NCBI RefSeq assembly: GCF_025370935.1
Contig: NC_133496.1
Span: 9,878,629-9,942,628 of the forward strand
Length of the DNA stretch: 64,000 nt
Direction: 5' to 3'
Source: Choristoneura fumiferana
Lineage: Eukaryota; Arthropoda; Insecta; Lepidoptera; Tortricidae
In this document: in pieces, positions 1 to 10,619 of the stretch
Layout: each line of letters begins with the position of its first letter
How positions within the stretch are numbered: position 1 is the first letter of the stretch
Translations under genes and position numbers: made by a program
The notes under the pieces: generated by a model
Told to the model about the DNA's origin: nothing
Seen by the model: only the letters and a program-made list of their open reading frames with translations
Database searches by the model: none

Positions 1-747
1 TTCTCAAGGGGATTTACAAAAATGACATCGTGTTATTTATTTAAATTGTATGATGAATACCCGCAATTAATTTCATGCCTCTAGACATAGCGGAAAAAGC
101 CTGGGGATTTTGCATTTATTTAGTGAGAAAATTGGGATTACCTTTCTTATTCCAGACATCAAGGTATATATATAGCTTATCATAAAATAGCAACACACAC
201 ACACACTCAACTTCCGCATTTAAACAAATATTAGAAGGATCATAGACCACTATTACTTTGTTACTTACATTATATTTTTTTCTTAACACATTGTAATTCT
301 TTCTGCCAAGATAATGACTCACATTCACAATTTGTTTCTTCTGTACACCTTCGTGACCTATAAACCGACAAACATAAGCTAGGCACACGTTGTTACTCAA
401 CTCATTACTAAATATGTCACAAACGCGGGCTCATGCATTATGCAAACGGTTCCGCTTTGCCGAAAATATATGCAAAAATTGGCACGAAGAAATTGTGTCG
501 TTGAAAACACAAGTTGTGGTGTATTGTGACAAACCTTTAAGTTATTTGACACACTTTTTGGTAGTCTTACATTTCAAATAGAATTATCGCAACAAGCACA
601 CAAAAAAACATGCAATCGAATTGAGAACCTCCTCCTTTAAGAAAGTTTTTATATCGAAAAATTGTAAAGTTCACGGGCGCGCGGTAAATAATTCCTCACG
701 AACGAAATCACGGGTAATAGCCTGGACAAAATTTAAATTAGAGAGTT
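1..747. other. AT-rich sequence, nothing recognised
   Basis: No coding pattern or known repeat is visible. The short open frames on both strands lack codon bias and family motifs. A (CA)n run of about 7 units lies at 192-206. Confidence 0.5.
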
Positions 748-993
748 AATAATAACCTAACCAAAAAAAAAGTTGGAAAACCCCCGACTTTGTCACTTCA
801 TAGTTCAATATCTCAAAACGGCTGAACCGATTTTGATAAAACATATCTAAGAACCGTCGCTAGAAAATCTGCTTTCAAATAAAATAACCTCATTCAAATC
901 GGTCCACCCGTTTAAGAGCTACGGTGCCACAGACAGACAGACACACATAGCGGTCAAACTTATAACACCCTCTTTTTGCGTCGGGAGTTAAAA
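748..993 (-). repeat. Interspersed repeat ending in a CCGACGCAAAAAGAG motif
   Basis: This is the reverse-oriented copy of a repeat that also occurs at 25075-25155, 26896-27025, 38729-38873 and 39469-39801. Shared landmarks are an ACAGACAGAC run, a segment around 'cccgtttaagagcta', and the terminal 'tttttgcgtcggg'. The most complete copy (39469-39801) has inverted ends, so a non-autonomous DNA transposon is possible. I cannot name the family. Confidence 0.7.
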
Positions 994-1672
994 AGCAACA
1001 CGATAAAGAAAAAATAATACTATGAAAACTGAAACAATGGAAGTACAGTAGTGAATACAGAAAGAGGTTCTAATTTTATATCTTCATCACCGCACTCCGC
1101 TGCGTATTCAATTATAATAGAAGTCCTTGAAAAAAGAAAGCACCGTGAACATGGCCACCAAGACATTCCTTATCGTAATGAATCACTGCAATCGATATTG
1201 GAGCAACGAAACTTTTTAATTACTTCTATTACATTAGATAGGGAATCCTATTGATGCATGTGCTGCTTGAAAACAGATATTGGTTGCACAAGGGTCCATA
1301 TCGGCTCCAATAATTATTCAGAATTGTTATAAAAACAAACCTAACCTAACCCATAGTTTTCTATAGGTTGACCATTCACAGAAAAATTTAAGCTTTCAAT
1401 GGGAAAAAATTATGACAAACGATGATTCGGATAAAAATTAGGGTATAACTAGCGAAGAGTATGCAAACTTTGGCGCTTCTGTTGCACAAACTAGCTTTTT
1501 GCACGTGTATTTGGAGAAGGGCTAGGCAAAAGCTTGCCGTTCGTGTACAAGTGAAAACACAAATTTGTTACAAAGTTACCAAAAGTTACGTACTAATTTT
1601 ATGTGTGTTGATACATCAGCTAGAAGACGTTCACTATTAAACAAAGGTTACCCTTGTAAAAACAAACTTAAC
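994..1672. other. Intergenic, mostly unassigned
   Basis: There is no supported gene. A 67-codon open frame at 1051-1254 matches nothing I know. The segment 1358-1447 is a repeat and is listed separately. Confidence 0.4.
1358..1447 (+). repeat. Unclassified interspersed repeat with a TTATGACAAACGAT core
   Basis: About 90 bp are similar, in reverse complement, to 56034-56140. Shared landmarks are 'atagttttc', a 'gaccatt' block, an A-rich block, and 'ttatgacaaacgat' followed by 'ttcgga' and 'aaaaatta'. Two diverged copies in one window indicate an interspersed family. There is no protein signal. Confidence 0.6.
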
Positions 1673-1761
1673 TCGCCACTTGTATCCACCGTTTGCCGGC
1701 AATTTTTGCGATGTCATCAGTCCACCTAGTAAAAGACCTACCGACGCTGCCTCTCGCCATA
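1673..1761 (-). mobile_element. RTE-type LINE, short 3' coding remnant
   Basis: On the minus strand this matches the end of the RTE reverse-transcriptase ORF, in the region around the conserved RPPTRW and AGSRWM motifs. In plus sense it reads as 'catccacc', 'tgatgtcatcagtccacctag', then a 'cgacgctgcctctcgcc'-like end. Better preserved copies lie at 17427-17590 and 60821-61006. It is diverged and incomplete at both ends. Confidence 0.6.
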
Positions 1762-2335
1762 TCCTCGTAGTTGCCATTATTTATTTACATTATTATTGTT
1801 CAAATATAAAGAAACAAACACAATTGACAAACGTTGAGATAATATATTATACAAAATCCTATTAAGATCGAAGCGCATCAAAAGGCCTGGCTGCAATGAC
1901 ATGCAATAATCCACTGCACTATTTGCTATTTTAATACAATTTTTACCGTTCACGGACTAGTATTTCAGTAGTTTTCTTGTGTAAAAAAATTGTTATTTGT
2001 GCAACAAGACAGCAAAGTAGATTTTTGCTGCGGGTATTTAATCCCAAGTAAGCGTCTCAAATCTATACTTGAATCACGAACGTTGCGAGCGATTCTAGGT
2101 TAGAATCCTGAGAGCAGCAAGGGATTCAAACACACGAGATGCTAAAAATCTTTGGTCTTGAGTGATACATACAACTTTTCACCTCAGCAGCGAGAACATA
2201 ATTTAAAGGTTAACATAAAACTACATATAACACAAAAAAAAACAATAATATAAAATATAATCAATATGAAAGTGAATAAGCAAAATGCGATTTTTCTCAC
2301 TGATTTTAATAGCAAAACCTGCCTGTTTGAGGTGC

Positions 2336-2465
2336 TGACTCACTCTCGGGTCCATAAACTATCTCTATGCCAAAAATCACGTCGATCCGTCGCTCCGTTT
2401 CGACGAGAAAGACGGACAAACATACAAACACACACACTTTTGCATTTATAATATTAGTATGGATT
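2336..2465 (-). mobile_element. Helitron-like (Lep1-type) fragment, 5' end portion
   Basis: Reverse orientation. The right end 'catttataatattagtatgga' is the complement of the TCC-ATACTAATATTATAAATG start shared with the copy at 28241-28455. The CTAG-end half is missing. Confidence 0.55.
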
Positions 2466-2970
2466 CGAAAAAATATTGTGGTATACAGTTACCTAATAAA
2501 TAAGTAAAAAGACGTGAATTTGAAGTCAAAGTTATTTGAAATGAGAATCCTACTACGATAAAGTGGGTACTGACACGCTACAATACAAGAAAATGTTATA
2601 TTCTTTGCAAAAGAAAATAATTAAAACAAAACTTAAGATCTTAATAACTACACAAAAACACGCTACTTAAACAAACATACAAAACAAAGATTAGCACAAT
2701 GTTTTAAGTGATGCAATACTGTATCTCGCATATGATTAAGTTTATGATAAAGCGAAGAGAATAGAAGATTGACTGCACTCACAGTCAGAGGACATTGACC
2801 TTATTACGAGGCGGTGTTATCTCAATTAGTTCTGTAATTTTAAAGCAATGTCAAGGTCGGTAATCTTCCTGCAGCTCAATTACACCCAGAACGCATGCGT
2901 AAAACATTATAACTAGCAGTCGATTAGAAATTCTAGAAATTTACTAAATTACTATCATATTAAACTCACA
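2466..2970. other. AT-rich sequence, nothing recognised
   Basis: No open frame, repeat or RNA signal that I can support. Confidence 0.45.
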
Positions 2971-3251
2971 CATCTTGGCCAATATACGTCCCTTTGCGGG
3001 GACAAGCCTCTGAGAACGGATTGGGCAGTAGTTCCCACGCGGGCCCATTACGGATTGGGAAATTCACACACATCATTGAATTACTTTGTAGGATCCCTCA
3101 CCATGTTTTCCTTCACTTTAGCTTATGGTAAATTCCGAATGTAAGTAAATTCGTACATGAATTTCGAAAAATGAGAGGTTTGAATCCGGATTTGAGCCCA
3201 CGATCCTCTGCTGGAGATACCATTGGTCAAACCATCAGGCTACCATGACTT
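2971..3251 (-). mobile_element. tRNA-derived SINE, near full length, diverged
   Basis: Read on the minus strand it begins with a tRNA-like head: an A-box-like 'tagcctgatggtttgacc' and a B-box-like 'ggctcaaatcc'. The body contains 'tttcgaaattcatgt', 'gaaggaaaacatggtgagg' and 'ttcccaatccgta'. It ends near a 'ggacgtatattgg' tail. The same family is present at 38874-39079, and as 3' tails at 28110-28177, 54201-54307 and perhaps 61150-61245. Pol III transcription from the internal boxes is the family's usual mode. Confidence 0.8.
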
Positions 3252-3936
3252 ACGATTCCAATAGGAATTTTGAGATATTACATCTTGGTCTTCATTTACA
3301 ATAGACGGTGAAAACTCGTGCAGAAGTTTATGCGTCAAGACTTGGGCGGCCGTACAAGCAGCTTTTAGACAGGTTGACCACCGTATTTTTTTTTTGTGAC
3401 AGACTCTTTCTCATTTCAGTTAGTTTTAGGGCCGAACTTATCTAATTAAACTAAAATAATAATAAAATAAACATATCAAAAACAAGTTTATTATTTTAAC
3501 GAAAATAAAAAAGTAATATTTCTAACGTGCTTTCACTTTTACCAACATAACAATGGGTAATAGACTTTTAATAGATAATAACTGATCCCTAACATTAGTA
3601 AAGAAAAGTACTATTTAACTACTTACTTACTTTTTCTATTGTTTTGCCGAGCCCAGCTTCATAATTATTTTTCTCACAAACAACGACTTCTAACATTGTT
3701 ACTGACTGATTATTATCGCCACTGTTTTTATTAAGACAAACAAGCTCTGTACTTAAAAGAGTTACTTACTTGTCACTGTCATCATCATTATGCTATCGTA
3801 TATTTTCGTTTTACTTTGAATTCAAGGGCCCGAGGTTTTTCTGGGTTCCCTATTCAAAGAGTTCAAATGCGATCCTACAGGTCTTGCTCATTCGTCCATA
3901 GATATGTATGTAAGAGCAATAGAAATGCATAATAGT
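3252..3936. other. Intergenic, nothing recognised
   Basis: AT-rich with a poly-T run near 3390. There is no supported coding, RNA or repeat signal. Confidence 0.45.
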
Positions 3937-4037
3937 ACATTGTGTCTGAAGGGCGGTAAATAAGGAATTACGAACGAGAGTCTATTAGAATGAGTCGATG
4001 TTCGTAATTCTAGTACCGCCCGTGCGACATACAATGT
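3937..4037. repeat. Short hairpin (MITE-like) with ACATTGT ends
   Basis: The left arm (3937-3975) and right arm (4000-4037) are imperfect inverted repeats. They share 'acattgt', 'gggcggta' and 'gaattacgaac'. The loop is about 24 bp. A related half-copy ('gcggtaaataattcctcacgaac') may lie near 680. Confidence 0.6.
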
Positions 4038-4343
4038 TTTTCATCACATTTGCGAGTAAAATTTTATATTTCTAAAAGAAAAATATAATTCTTCCAAATA
4101 AGTATTGGCGATACCTTAGGCTGCGCTCTTGTAGCGCCGCTCTCCGCCGCAACGTGCGTGTGCATGTGGTCCTGCAGCAGCGCGCGCAGCAGCTTCAGTA
4201 CGGGCACGGACTCATTTACCGACCACGGGTTTCATGACAAGCACATTAAGGTCGAGGGTTTTATTTGGGGGGTTGCAACCAAGGTAGCCTGCATGTTTCG
4301 ACACTGTTTACGAGCAAGTGTGATGAAAAAAAAGTTTGAATAT

Positions 4344-4618
4344 TCATCATATCAGACATCGACTGTTGGAGACCTTAATCATAGATCTCCAGTTGTTCCG
4401 GTTGGAAGCGACCTGGATCCACCGTGAGCCTGTGTAACTATAACCAGGGCATCCGTCCATCTCATTAGTGAACGTCCTACGCCGCACTTGCTGATCTGTG
4501 GTCTCCATTCGAAAACTTTTCGCCCCAACTACAATTTGTTCTCCGTGCTAAAATTGACGCTTTAACGAGCTGATCCGCTTGGTTATATCAGTGATCTCGT
4601 TATTCTACGTGTATTATG
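4344..4618 (-). mobile_element. RTE-type LINE, 3' remnant (diverged)
   Basis: Minus-strand copy collinear with 6604-6887: a degraded (ATC)n tail, the 'accagggcatccgtccatctca' block, 'gaacgtcctacgccgcacttgc' and 'ttctccgtgct'. It encodes the end of the RTE ORF but is broken by stops. Confidence 0.7.
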
Positions 4619-4687
4619 TCTCCATTCCAGATTCGATCCAGTAGAGAAATCTCGAGCATAACCCTCTTCATATCTAGCTGAGCTTAA

Positions 4688-5025
4688 ACCCTATTATAAA
4701 TGCGAAAGTTTGTGAGTGAATGAGTGAGTGAATATGCTTGTTACTCCTTCACGCTGAAACGGCTAAATGGATTTAGAGGAAATTCGGTATGTAGATAGCT
4801 GGACATCTGGAATAAAACATGGGCTACTTTTTATTCCGATGTTCCTACGGGATAGGGATAAAATCTTGAAACAACAACCGCTGGGTTTAGAGTCATGAAA
4901 TTTGACATGATTGTTTTTAATGTAACGTCGGGAATTCCCACAGGAATTTTTAAAATCCCTATATATTTTAATTCAGCTGCTGGATCTAATGATTTAAGTG
5001 TGCAAAGCCGCGGGTAAATACTCTG
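4688..5025 (+). mobile_element. Helitron-like (Lep1-type) element
   Basis: It begins with 'ctattataaatgcgaaagt' and runs through a (GAGT)n stretch, 'tcacgctgaaacggcta', 'tgtagatagctggacatctgg' and 'gggatagggataaaatctt'. It ends near 'gcaaagccgcgggtaaa'. It is collinear with 7011-7429 and 58378-58672. The terminal CTAG is mutated here. Confidence 0.7.
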
Positions 5026-5074
5026 TCATTATCCTCTGCCTGCCTGCGTATTATTGCCTATGATATAAAATTAT

Positions 5075-5849
5075 GGTTACATATTTGAATATCGAAAGTT
5101 AAAATATCTACGGGTAAAATGTCGATGTCCAAAATATCGAAAATTAAAATATCGACTGTATCGAAATATCGAAAATTAAAATAACGAAAGTTTATATTGT
5201 CGAATGGTTAGATAATCTACGTCCAATATATCGAAAATATATTTATCTACAAAAGTGACATCGAAAGATATAAACATCGAAGTCCAAAATATCGAAGTAC
5301 AGAGTATCGAAAATCCTATGTATGAACTATCACGTGACGGGGTCGACGGAGCTCCGCTTCGCGGAGCTCCTATTCCGCTCAGTTTAGGCGCTTCGCGCCT
5401 TGACGTCATACTAACCTAACCTAACCTATTGAACATGAATTACCAAAAATATTTGGTTCGGTTAGGTTAAAACTGTGACCATAACAACGCACGAGCCGAG
5501 CGAGCGAAGCGAGCGTGCCGCGGCAGCGGCCGGCGAGTGCTAAAAATGACTAGATTATGTAAAATAAATGCTATTAAGAGAAAGGAGCAATAAATAAAGC
5601 CGATTTGTATGTACGATATATTAATTTTCGACATTCAAATATGTTGACATTTACAACTTAGATATATTGGCTATCGATATTTTTACTCATTCGATATTTT
5701 AATCAATCGACATTTCAATCTTAGACATTTTGACCATAGGTATAACAACTTTCGATATTGTGATACAATCGATATTTTAATTTTCGATATTTTGAACATC
5801 GACATTTTACCCGTAGATATTTTAACTTTCGATATTCAAATATGTAACC
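5075..5849. mobile_element. Foldback element with ATCGA-rich inverted arms
   Basis: The first about 84 bp (from 'ggttacatatttgaatatcg') and the last about 84 bp are inverted repeats of each other with only two or so mismatches. The inner arms carry many variant copies of an 'aaaatatcga' unit, in opposite orientation on the two sides. The centre (5335-5545) is GC-rich. There is no transposase frame, so it is non-autonomous. I do not recognise the family. It could fold into a very long stem. Confidence 0.8.
5335..5545. repeat. GC-rich core inside the foldback element
   Basis: The core contains palindromic blocks ('ggagctccgcttcgcggagctcc' style and 'ggcgcttcgcgcc'), three CCTAA units at about 5412-5426, and a block with 'gagcgagcgaagcgagcg' and 'tgccgcggcagcg'. 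The last block is shared with the MITEs at 25883-26273 and 30944-31454. Confidence 0.75.
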
Positions 5850-6603
5850 AAAATTATACATGGTATTTTGGCATTTTCGTTTATAGGTGCTTGAGCCATT
5901 ACAATATGAATTAGAATTAGAATCGTTTATTGCAAGTCACATTACAATTTAAAGGTGGAAATATAATATAATTAAGTAGTACACATGTGACACCCTGCAA
6001 GGGCATGGCAACATAACATAAATATTCTAGGACTAGGGCTTCATATTATTATTATACAAATTCTAAACGCCTATTTAAGCATTTCGTATAACACATTAGG
6101 TTAAATTATACACTTCATAAGACAATTAACTAAGAATAATCTTCATTAAAAAACTCGTTTTTTAAGCTATAGTAACACTTGTTCACTAAGAATATTTTTA
6201 ATACACACACACACACAAAATAATGAAATAATCTTGATATTTTTGATACAATTTTGCTCAACTAACTTGTTAAAAGCCTTCAAGATGACAATTCATTCAA
6301 AAAAAACAACAGTACATGACAGCCTACAAGAAAACTACTTATTACTCGTATGTTATCATGTAGCTTGTTAACATATAATTTTATACCAAAAGCAAGTATG
6401 TTGCCTAATTAAAAAATAAATTATATAAAAAAAATTGGCTTTCACCCCAAAATTACATTAATTTGTGTACAATTAACAAAATTAGAATCGGAATCACATA
6501 AACTCGAATGATGTAACATGCTAAGGGAAACCGGACGGTTTCTAGTGATTATAATATTAGTACGACTTTGTATAATCATACTCTACATGACTAGCTACAT
6601 TCC
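5850..6603. other. Intergenic with a probable LINE 3' UTR remnant
   Basis: At about 5910-6150 the pattern 'agaatcgtttattgcaag' followed by 'gggcatggcaa' suggests the reverse complement of a LINE 3' end (AATAAA on the minus strand). A diverged relative is near 13370-13560. A (CA)n run lies at about 6203-6217. The rest is AT-rich with nothing recognised. Confidence 0.4.
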
Positions 6604-6887
6604 TATTATCATCATCATCATCATCTCAGCCGTAGGACGTCCACTGTTGGACATAGGCCTCCCCCAAAGGCCTCCAGTCGCATCGGTTAGCAGCTGCCTT
6701 AACCAGGTCATCCGTCCATCTCGTTGGTAGACGTCCTACGCTGCGCTTGCCGATCCGCGGTCTTCACTTGAGAACTTTTCAGCTCCAACGGCCATCTGTT
6801 CTCCGTGCTATAATGGCCTGCCCATTGCCACTTCAACGAGCTAAATCGCTCGGCTATGTCGGTGACCCTTGTTCTTCTACGTATTCC
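6604..6887 (-). mobile_element. RTE-type LINE, 3' end with (ATG)n tail
   Basis: On the minus strand the ORF remnant reads TDIAERFSSLKWQWAGHYS and ends near a (TGA/ATG)n microsatellite, seen as 'tcatcatcatcatc' in plus sense. These are typical of 3' ends of RTE-clade elements in Lepidoptera. The 5' part is missing and the frame is broken, so it is a dead-on-arrival copy. Confidence 0.8.
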
Positions 6888-7010
6888 TATTATAAATGCG
6901 AAAAATTGTAAGTATGTGTGCTCGTGTGTGTGAATGTTTGTGTTTGTCACTCCTTCACGCTAAAACGTCTAGATTGACCTGGATGAAATTTGTTATGTAG
7001 ATGTCTGGAA
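6883..7010 (+). mobile_element. Helitron-like (Lep1-type) copy, truncated
   Basis: It begins with 'ttcctattataaatgcg' and has the collinear landmarks 'tcacgctaaaacg' and 'tatgtagatgtctgga'. It stops abruptly where the next copy begins at 7011, which suggests insertion of the second copy into the first. Confidence 0.6.
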
Positions 7011-7048
7011 TCCTACTAATAATATAAATGTGAAAGTTTGTGGGTGTG

Positions 7049-7089
<41 letters not shown>

Positions 7090-7429
7090 TTGTTGCTCCT
7101 TCGCGCTGAAACGGCTAGACGGATTTATATGAAATTTGGTATGTAGATAGCTGGACATCTGGAATAACACAAAAGGATACTTTTATCCCGATATTCCCAC
7201 GGGATAGGCATAAAATCTTGAAATAACAACTACTGGGCTTAGGGTCATGAAATTTGGTATGTAGGTAGCTGAGCTTAGAGTCTTGAATATTTGGTCAGTT
7301 GTTCTTAACCCAACCTCAATGAAAACCACGATAAAATTTTAGGAATTCCCAGGGGAAATGTAAAAAATCCCGGAATTTCACTTGTACCAGATCGAATAGT
7401 TTACGCGTGCGAAGCCGAGTAAACTCTAG
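7011..7429 (+). mobile_element. Helitron-like (Lep1-type) element with TC and CTAG ends
   Basis: The left end is TC-CTACTAAT (7011) preceded by A. The right end is CTAG (7426-7429) followed by T. This fits the Helitron rule of 5'-TC, 3'-CTRR and insertion between A and T. A (TG)n run lies at about 7040-7086, and a GC-rich 'gcgtgcgaagccg' stretch precedes the 3' end. It has no coding capacity and is non-autonomous. Confidence 0.75.
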
Positions 7430-7563
7430 TGACACATAAGCTCGCTTTTATATTCTGATGAACTCAACGATGCCACCCTGGAGTCGCAGGCACTACTATA
7501 TGCTTGGGAGGCCATAGGTTAAACCAATAAGCTTCGCTAAATGTGACGTCTCTAGTAAACAAA

Positions 7564-8146
7564 AAAAGCCCGGCCAAGACCGTGTCGAACACGCCCGAAA
7601 TAGGGTTCCGTAGCCATTACGAAAAAATTAAATTTCGTTTTTTGTACGCAATATTCCAAGTTTAGTTATATTTTATACCTTAGGCTGCTATTAACTCTAA
7701 TTTTCAAGCAAACTTAACCGTTATAGTTGTCCTTGTAAGTTTGATATACTTATTTTTTCAAGTTTTGACGCTCGATTTTAATGAAAATTTGCACTTTAAA
7801 GTTGAATATTTCACAAACAAATCACTGAATCAAAAATTGTCGTAGCAACCTTGTAATGGTTTTAAAAGACCTGTCTAACAATACCCCACACTATAGGGTT
7901 GGATGAGAAAAAAAAACACCCCCACTTTACGTCTATGGGAGGTACCCTAAAAAAATATTTGTTTGTTTATTGTACCATTTTGTCGGCATAGTTTATATAT
8001 ATATATATATGTAATTTTTAAAAATTACAGATTTCTAGCATTGATAGTCCCTGAGCAAAGCCGCGGACGGACAGACAGACAGACAGACATGGCGAAACTA
8101 TAAGGGTTCCATTTTTGCCACTTTGGCTACGAAACCCTAAAAATGG
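7564..8146 (+). repeat. Unclassified repeat with TAGGGTTCCGTAGCC signature
   Basis: It starts at 'aaagcccggccaaga' and contains 'tagggttccgtagcc' near the left end. It ends with an ACAGACAG run and 'ctttggctacgaaaccct', an inverted echo of the left signature. Related pieces lie at 23636-23735, 23872-24272 and 26299-26340. An AT run occurs at about 7995-8010. I cannot assign it to a class. Confidence 0.65.
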
Positions 8147-8401
8147 TGCTGTTATTAAGGGACTCTTTAAAAACATTATCTGGTTCTGGTTTTGATACGA
8201 TAAAATATGAATAATGATTTCTCAGTTTTTTTTTTCGGATTAATAAAGACGTATCAAATCAAATCAAATATATGCCCATAATCCCTTGAAGCTGAGAAAA
8301 AATAAGTTTGTACACGATAGAAATATACGACCTTTTGAAAGCGTACTTTGTTATTGAAATTTTAAGTATTGTGTAAATAAAACTTAGAAATTATGTAATC
8401 T

Positions 8402-8527
8402 TATATAGGCCTCTAGGTTGGCAACGCATCTGCAATACCCCTGGTATTGCAGATCTTTATGGGCGTTGGTGATTTCTTACCATCAGAAGACCAACTTGCT
8501 CGTTTGCCATCCAGTCGAAAAAAAAAT
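8402..8527 (+). repeat. LINE 3' UTR-like repeat ending in GCCATCCAGTCGAAAA
   Basis: The block 'gcaacgcatctgcaatacccc ... gggcgttggtgatttcttaccatcag ... ttgctcgtttgccatccagtcg' followed by an A run also occurs at 61018-61120 (reverse) and, as a tail only, at 51663-51715. The fixed 3' end with an A-rich tail indicates a retroposed LINE end. Confidence 0.65.
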
Positions 8528-9183
8528 TGGCAAATAAAGCCTCAAAACACAAAATAAAGGGTAAAAGCCATTTATATCACTGTAAATCAAAAACAACTTA
8601 TTTTTTTGTAGAAATATTATAAAATAGCAACATATTATTATATGGAACCCTCAGTGCACTTTTATTACTGGCACTTGACCGACTTTTAACATCAAGATTA
8701 CACTTAAGTTCAACAACAGCTTTTTTTATTACCTACTTGGACTACATATCATCATCATCATCATGCTATTCTACACAGACTACACAATTCTGTTCTTGTC
8801 CTATACATTTCCACTTCTAAACAAAACGTCAAAGGAAAACATCTTTTCTAATTGAAGCTGCCTTCCTCTTTGGTATCAGAAAGCTGCACCGGCTGCGATG
8901 CGGCGCCGCATCCGTGCGGTCACACCGCGCTCCTCACTGCTCTAGCTACATTCAACTGCACTTGATGCATTTTCATTAATTGATTGAAATTTCTGGCAGT
9001 ACTTATATTCAAGAACATGTGAGACTGAATTTAAAGCATGAAGCCAAATGTGTTGCACAGTCACAACCGTTTATAGCGACGTCATTTGTAACAATATATC
9101 GGATGATAATAATATAATGACCAAGAAAGAAGTCTCAACATGATCTTATGTATCAAAACAAAACGGTTGTAACTGGTTAGGTT
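8528..9183. other. Intergenic, nothing recognised
   Basis: AT-rich with an (ATC)n run near 8751-8764 and a short CpG-rich patch at about 8885-8935. There is no supported gene. Confidence 0.4.
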
Positions 9184-9635
9184 TGACGACCGGATGCCCA
9201 AGTGGTTAAAGAACCTGACTACGAAGCTTGAGGTCCCGAGTGCGAAGACAGACATTGATATGAATAATACGAATTTTTGAAAGAAAGAAAGAAAGAAAGA
9301 AAATAATTTATTTATAACAGCAATGACACATAATTAGTAAATATAACAATAAGAAGTGTTGCCGCTATAAAAAGGTCCCGGCTCAGCATATCGCTGGTTG
9401 AAAACCAGCACTGGTCTTCCGCCGGGCCACAGGAGAGTGAAATTACGGAAAGTCACACAAAACAAAACAAATACAAAAATAGCTACGAGGCTTTTGGTCT
9501 CGGGTACTACGAATTTTTATATTTAAGTATGTTTATTCGTTGCCTTAGTACCTATAGTACAAGCTTTGTTTAGTTTGGGACTAGTTCAGTTGGTGTCAAT
9601 AATGTCCCATGATAGTTATTTTATTTATAACGACC
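9184..9635 (+). mobile_element. tRNA-derived SINE interrupted by a later insertion
   Basis: The head 'gacgaccggatgcccaagtgg' with 'ctacgaagcttgaggtcccg' is a tRNA-like A-box/B-box region, with the B-box eroded. The body resumes at 9519 with 'atttaagtatgtttattcgt', 'gtacaagctttgtttagttt' and 'gtgtcaataatgtcccatga'. The part between is an inserted LINE fragment. A reverse copy of the SINE is at 26373-26554. Confidence 0.75.
9279..9507 (-). mobile_element. LINE 3' fragment nested in a SINE, with 11-bp TSD
   Basis: It is flanked by a direct repeat TACGAATTTTT (9268-9278 and 9508-9518). It starts with a (GAAA)n run, i.e. a (TTTC)n tail on the minus strand. The same sequence family occurs at 47016-47112 (minus) and 59343-59520 (plus), with landmarks 'aagaagtgttgccgctataaaaag' and 'ccagcactggtcttc'. 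Confidence 0.8.
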
Positions 9636-10557
9636 AACCTCTTTTAACGACCAAATATTGATGTTCCTTTTATGTAGTCAGATATAGATCGTTTTGACTG
9701 CAGCTTTTTTTAACGTGTGGTTGCGAAGCAGCAAAGTAATTAATATTCACGTTTTTTAATAATTCTCTAGGGATGATCAAAAATAAATTACCCACATGTT
9801 TATTATAAAATACTTTTGTGATTATACACAACACACACACAAACATCACACCTGTATTCTCAAATGGGGTAGGCAGAGCACACGAAGCGTTACGGTTTCG
9901 GAGCCTTTTATGATTAGATAGATAGATAGATTTATTTATTATCTTTTAAAAAAATGCATTATAAGCACATGATGTCAGGTAATTATAAGAAATTCACGTG
10001 AAACATCGAATGATACTATTTTCGAATTGCTAAAAAATAATTGAAAACCTTATTTAAAATAAACATAAGCATCATTAGATAGGTACGTTTTTAAAAGAAA
10101 CATTACTTTGAATAGAGCTTAAGCGGCGAATAAGTATTCCATTGCCACTACGTGACAAAAATATCAAATTATACAAGTGACTTCAATAAATTTAAAATAC
10201 ACTAGTTTCTAACCACTGTTCTTATATTAATCATCTTAATAATAAAAAGTACACATTTTCTTCAAATGCGTCTAAAAGCTCAATTAAAAGTTGAAGGGTC
10301 AACGAACACAGCCCTAATGGGAACAAACCCCGTCATCCCACTCTAGTGGCGTCCACTCATCCGGGACCAGAGCACACATGCACAATGACACACACTGGCG
10401 CACAAAAAGTGAATGAACCCCCAAAAAACGTGCGTCTACGCACTGCCCGCATTAACATGATATCATTTTCGTAGCACCTTAATCGTTGACTTTTAGGCTC
10501 ACTTTTCTCGTCCGGCACGGAATACCGTGGTGGGGGTGACAGGCTTAAAACAGGCCG
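9636..10557. other. Upstream region of the first Osiris gene
   Basis: There is no gene. A (CA)n run lies near 9830-9842, a (TAGA)n run near 9913-9931, and a 'ggggtaggcagagca' segment of a common repeat near 9866. The last about 300 bp become less AT-rich towards the promoter. Confidence 0.4.
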
Positions 10558-10563
10558 TTTTAT
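10558..10563 (+). promoter_or_regulatory. Possible TATA box of the first Osiris gene
   Basis: TTTATA lies 57 bp upstream of the ATG at 10620. That would place a start site near 10588-10592 and give a 5' UTR of about 30 nt. There is no clear initiator, so this is tentative. Confidence 0.3.
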
Positions 10564-10619
10564 ACAGCGTGGGCACACTTTCTGTTTAACTTTCTGTAAG
10601 GGTAGTTCCAGCCGACGAC

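Noticed and set aside
1051..1254. 67-codon frame possibly from a transposase
   Set aside because: I could find no recognisable motif, and there is no supporting TIR or neighbouring coding remnant.
5410..5428. Three CCTAA units, like the insect telomere repeat
   Set aside because: Only three units, inside the core of a transposon-like element. Similar short CCTAACC strings occur near 1341 and 752. Too short for an interstitial telomere.
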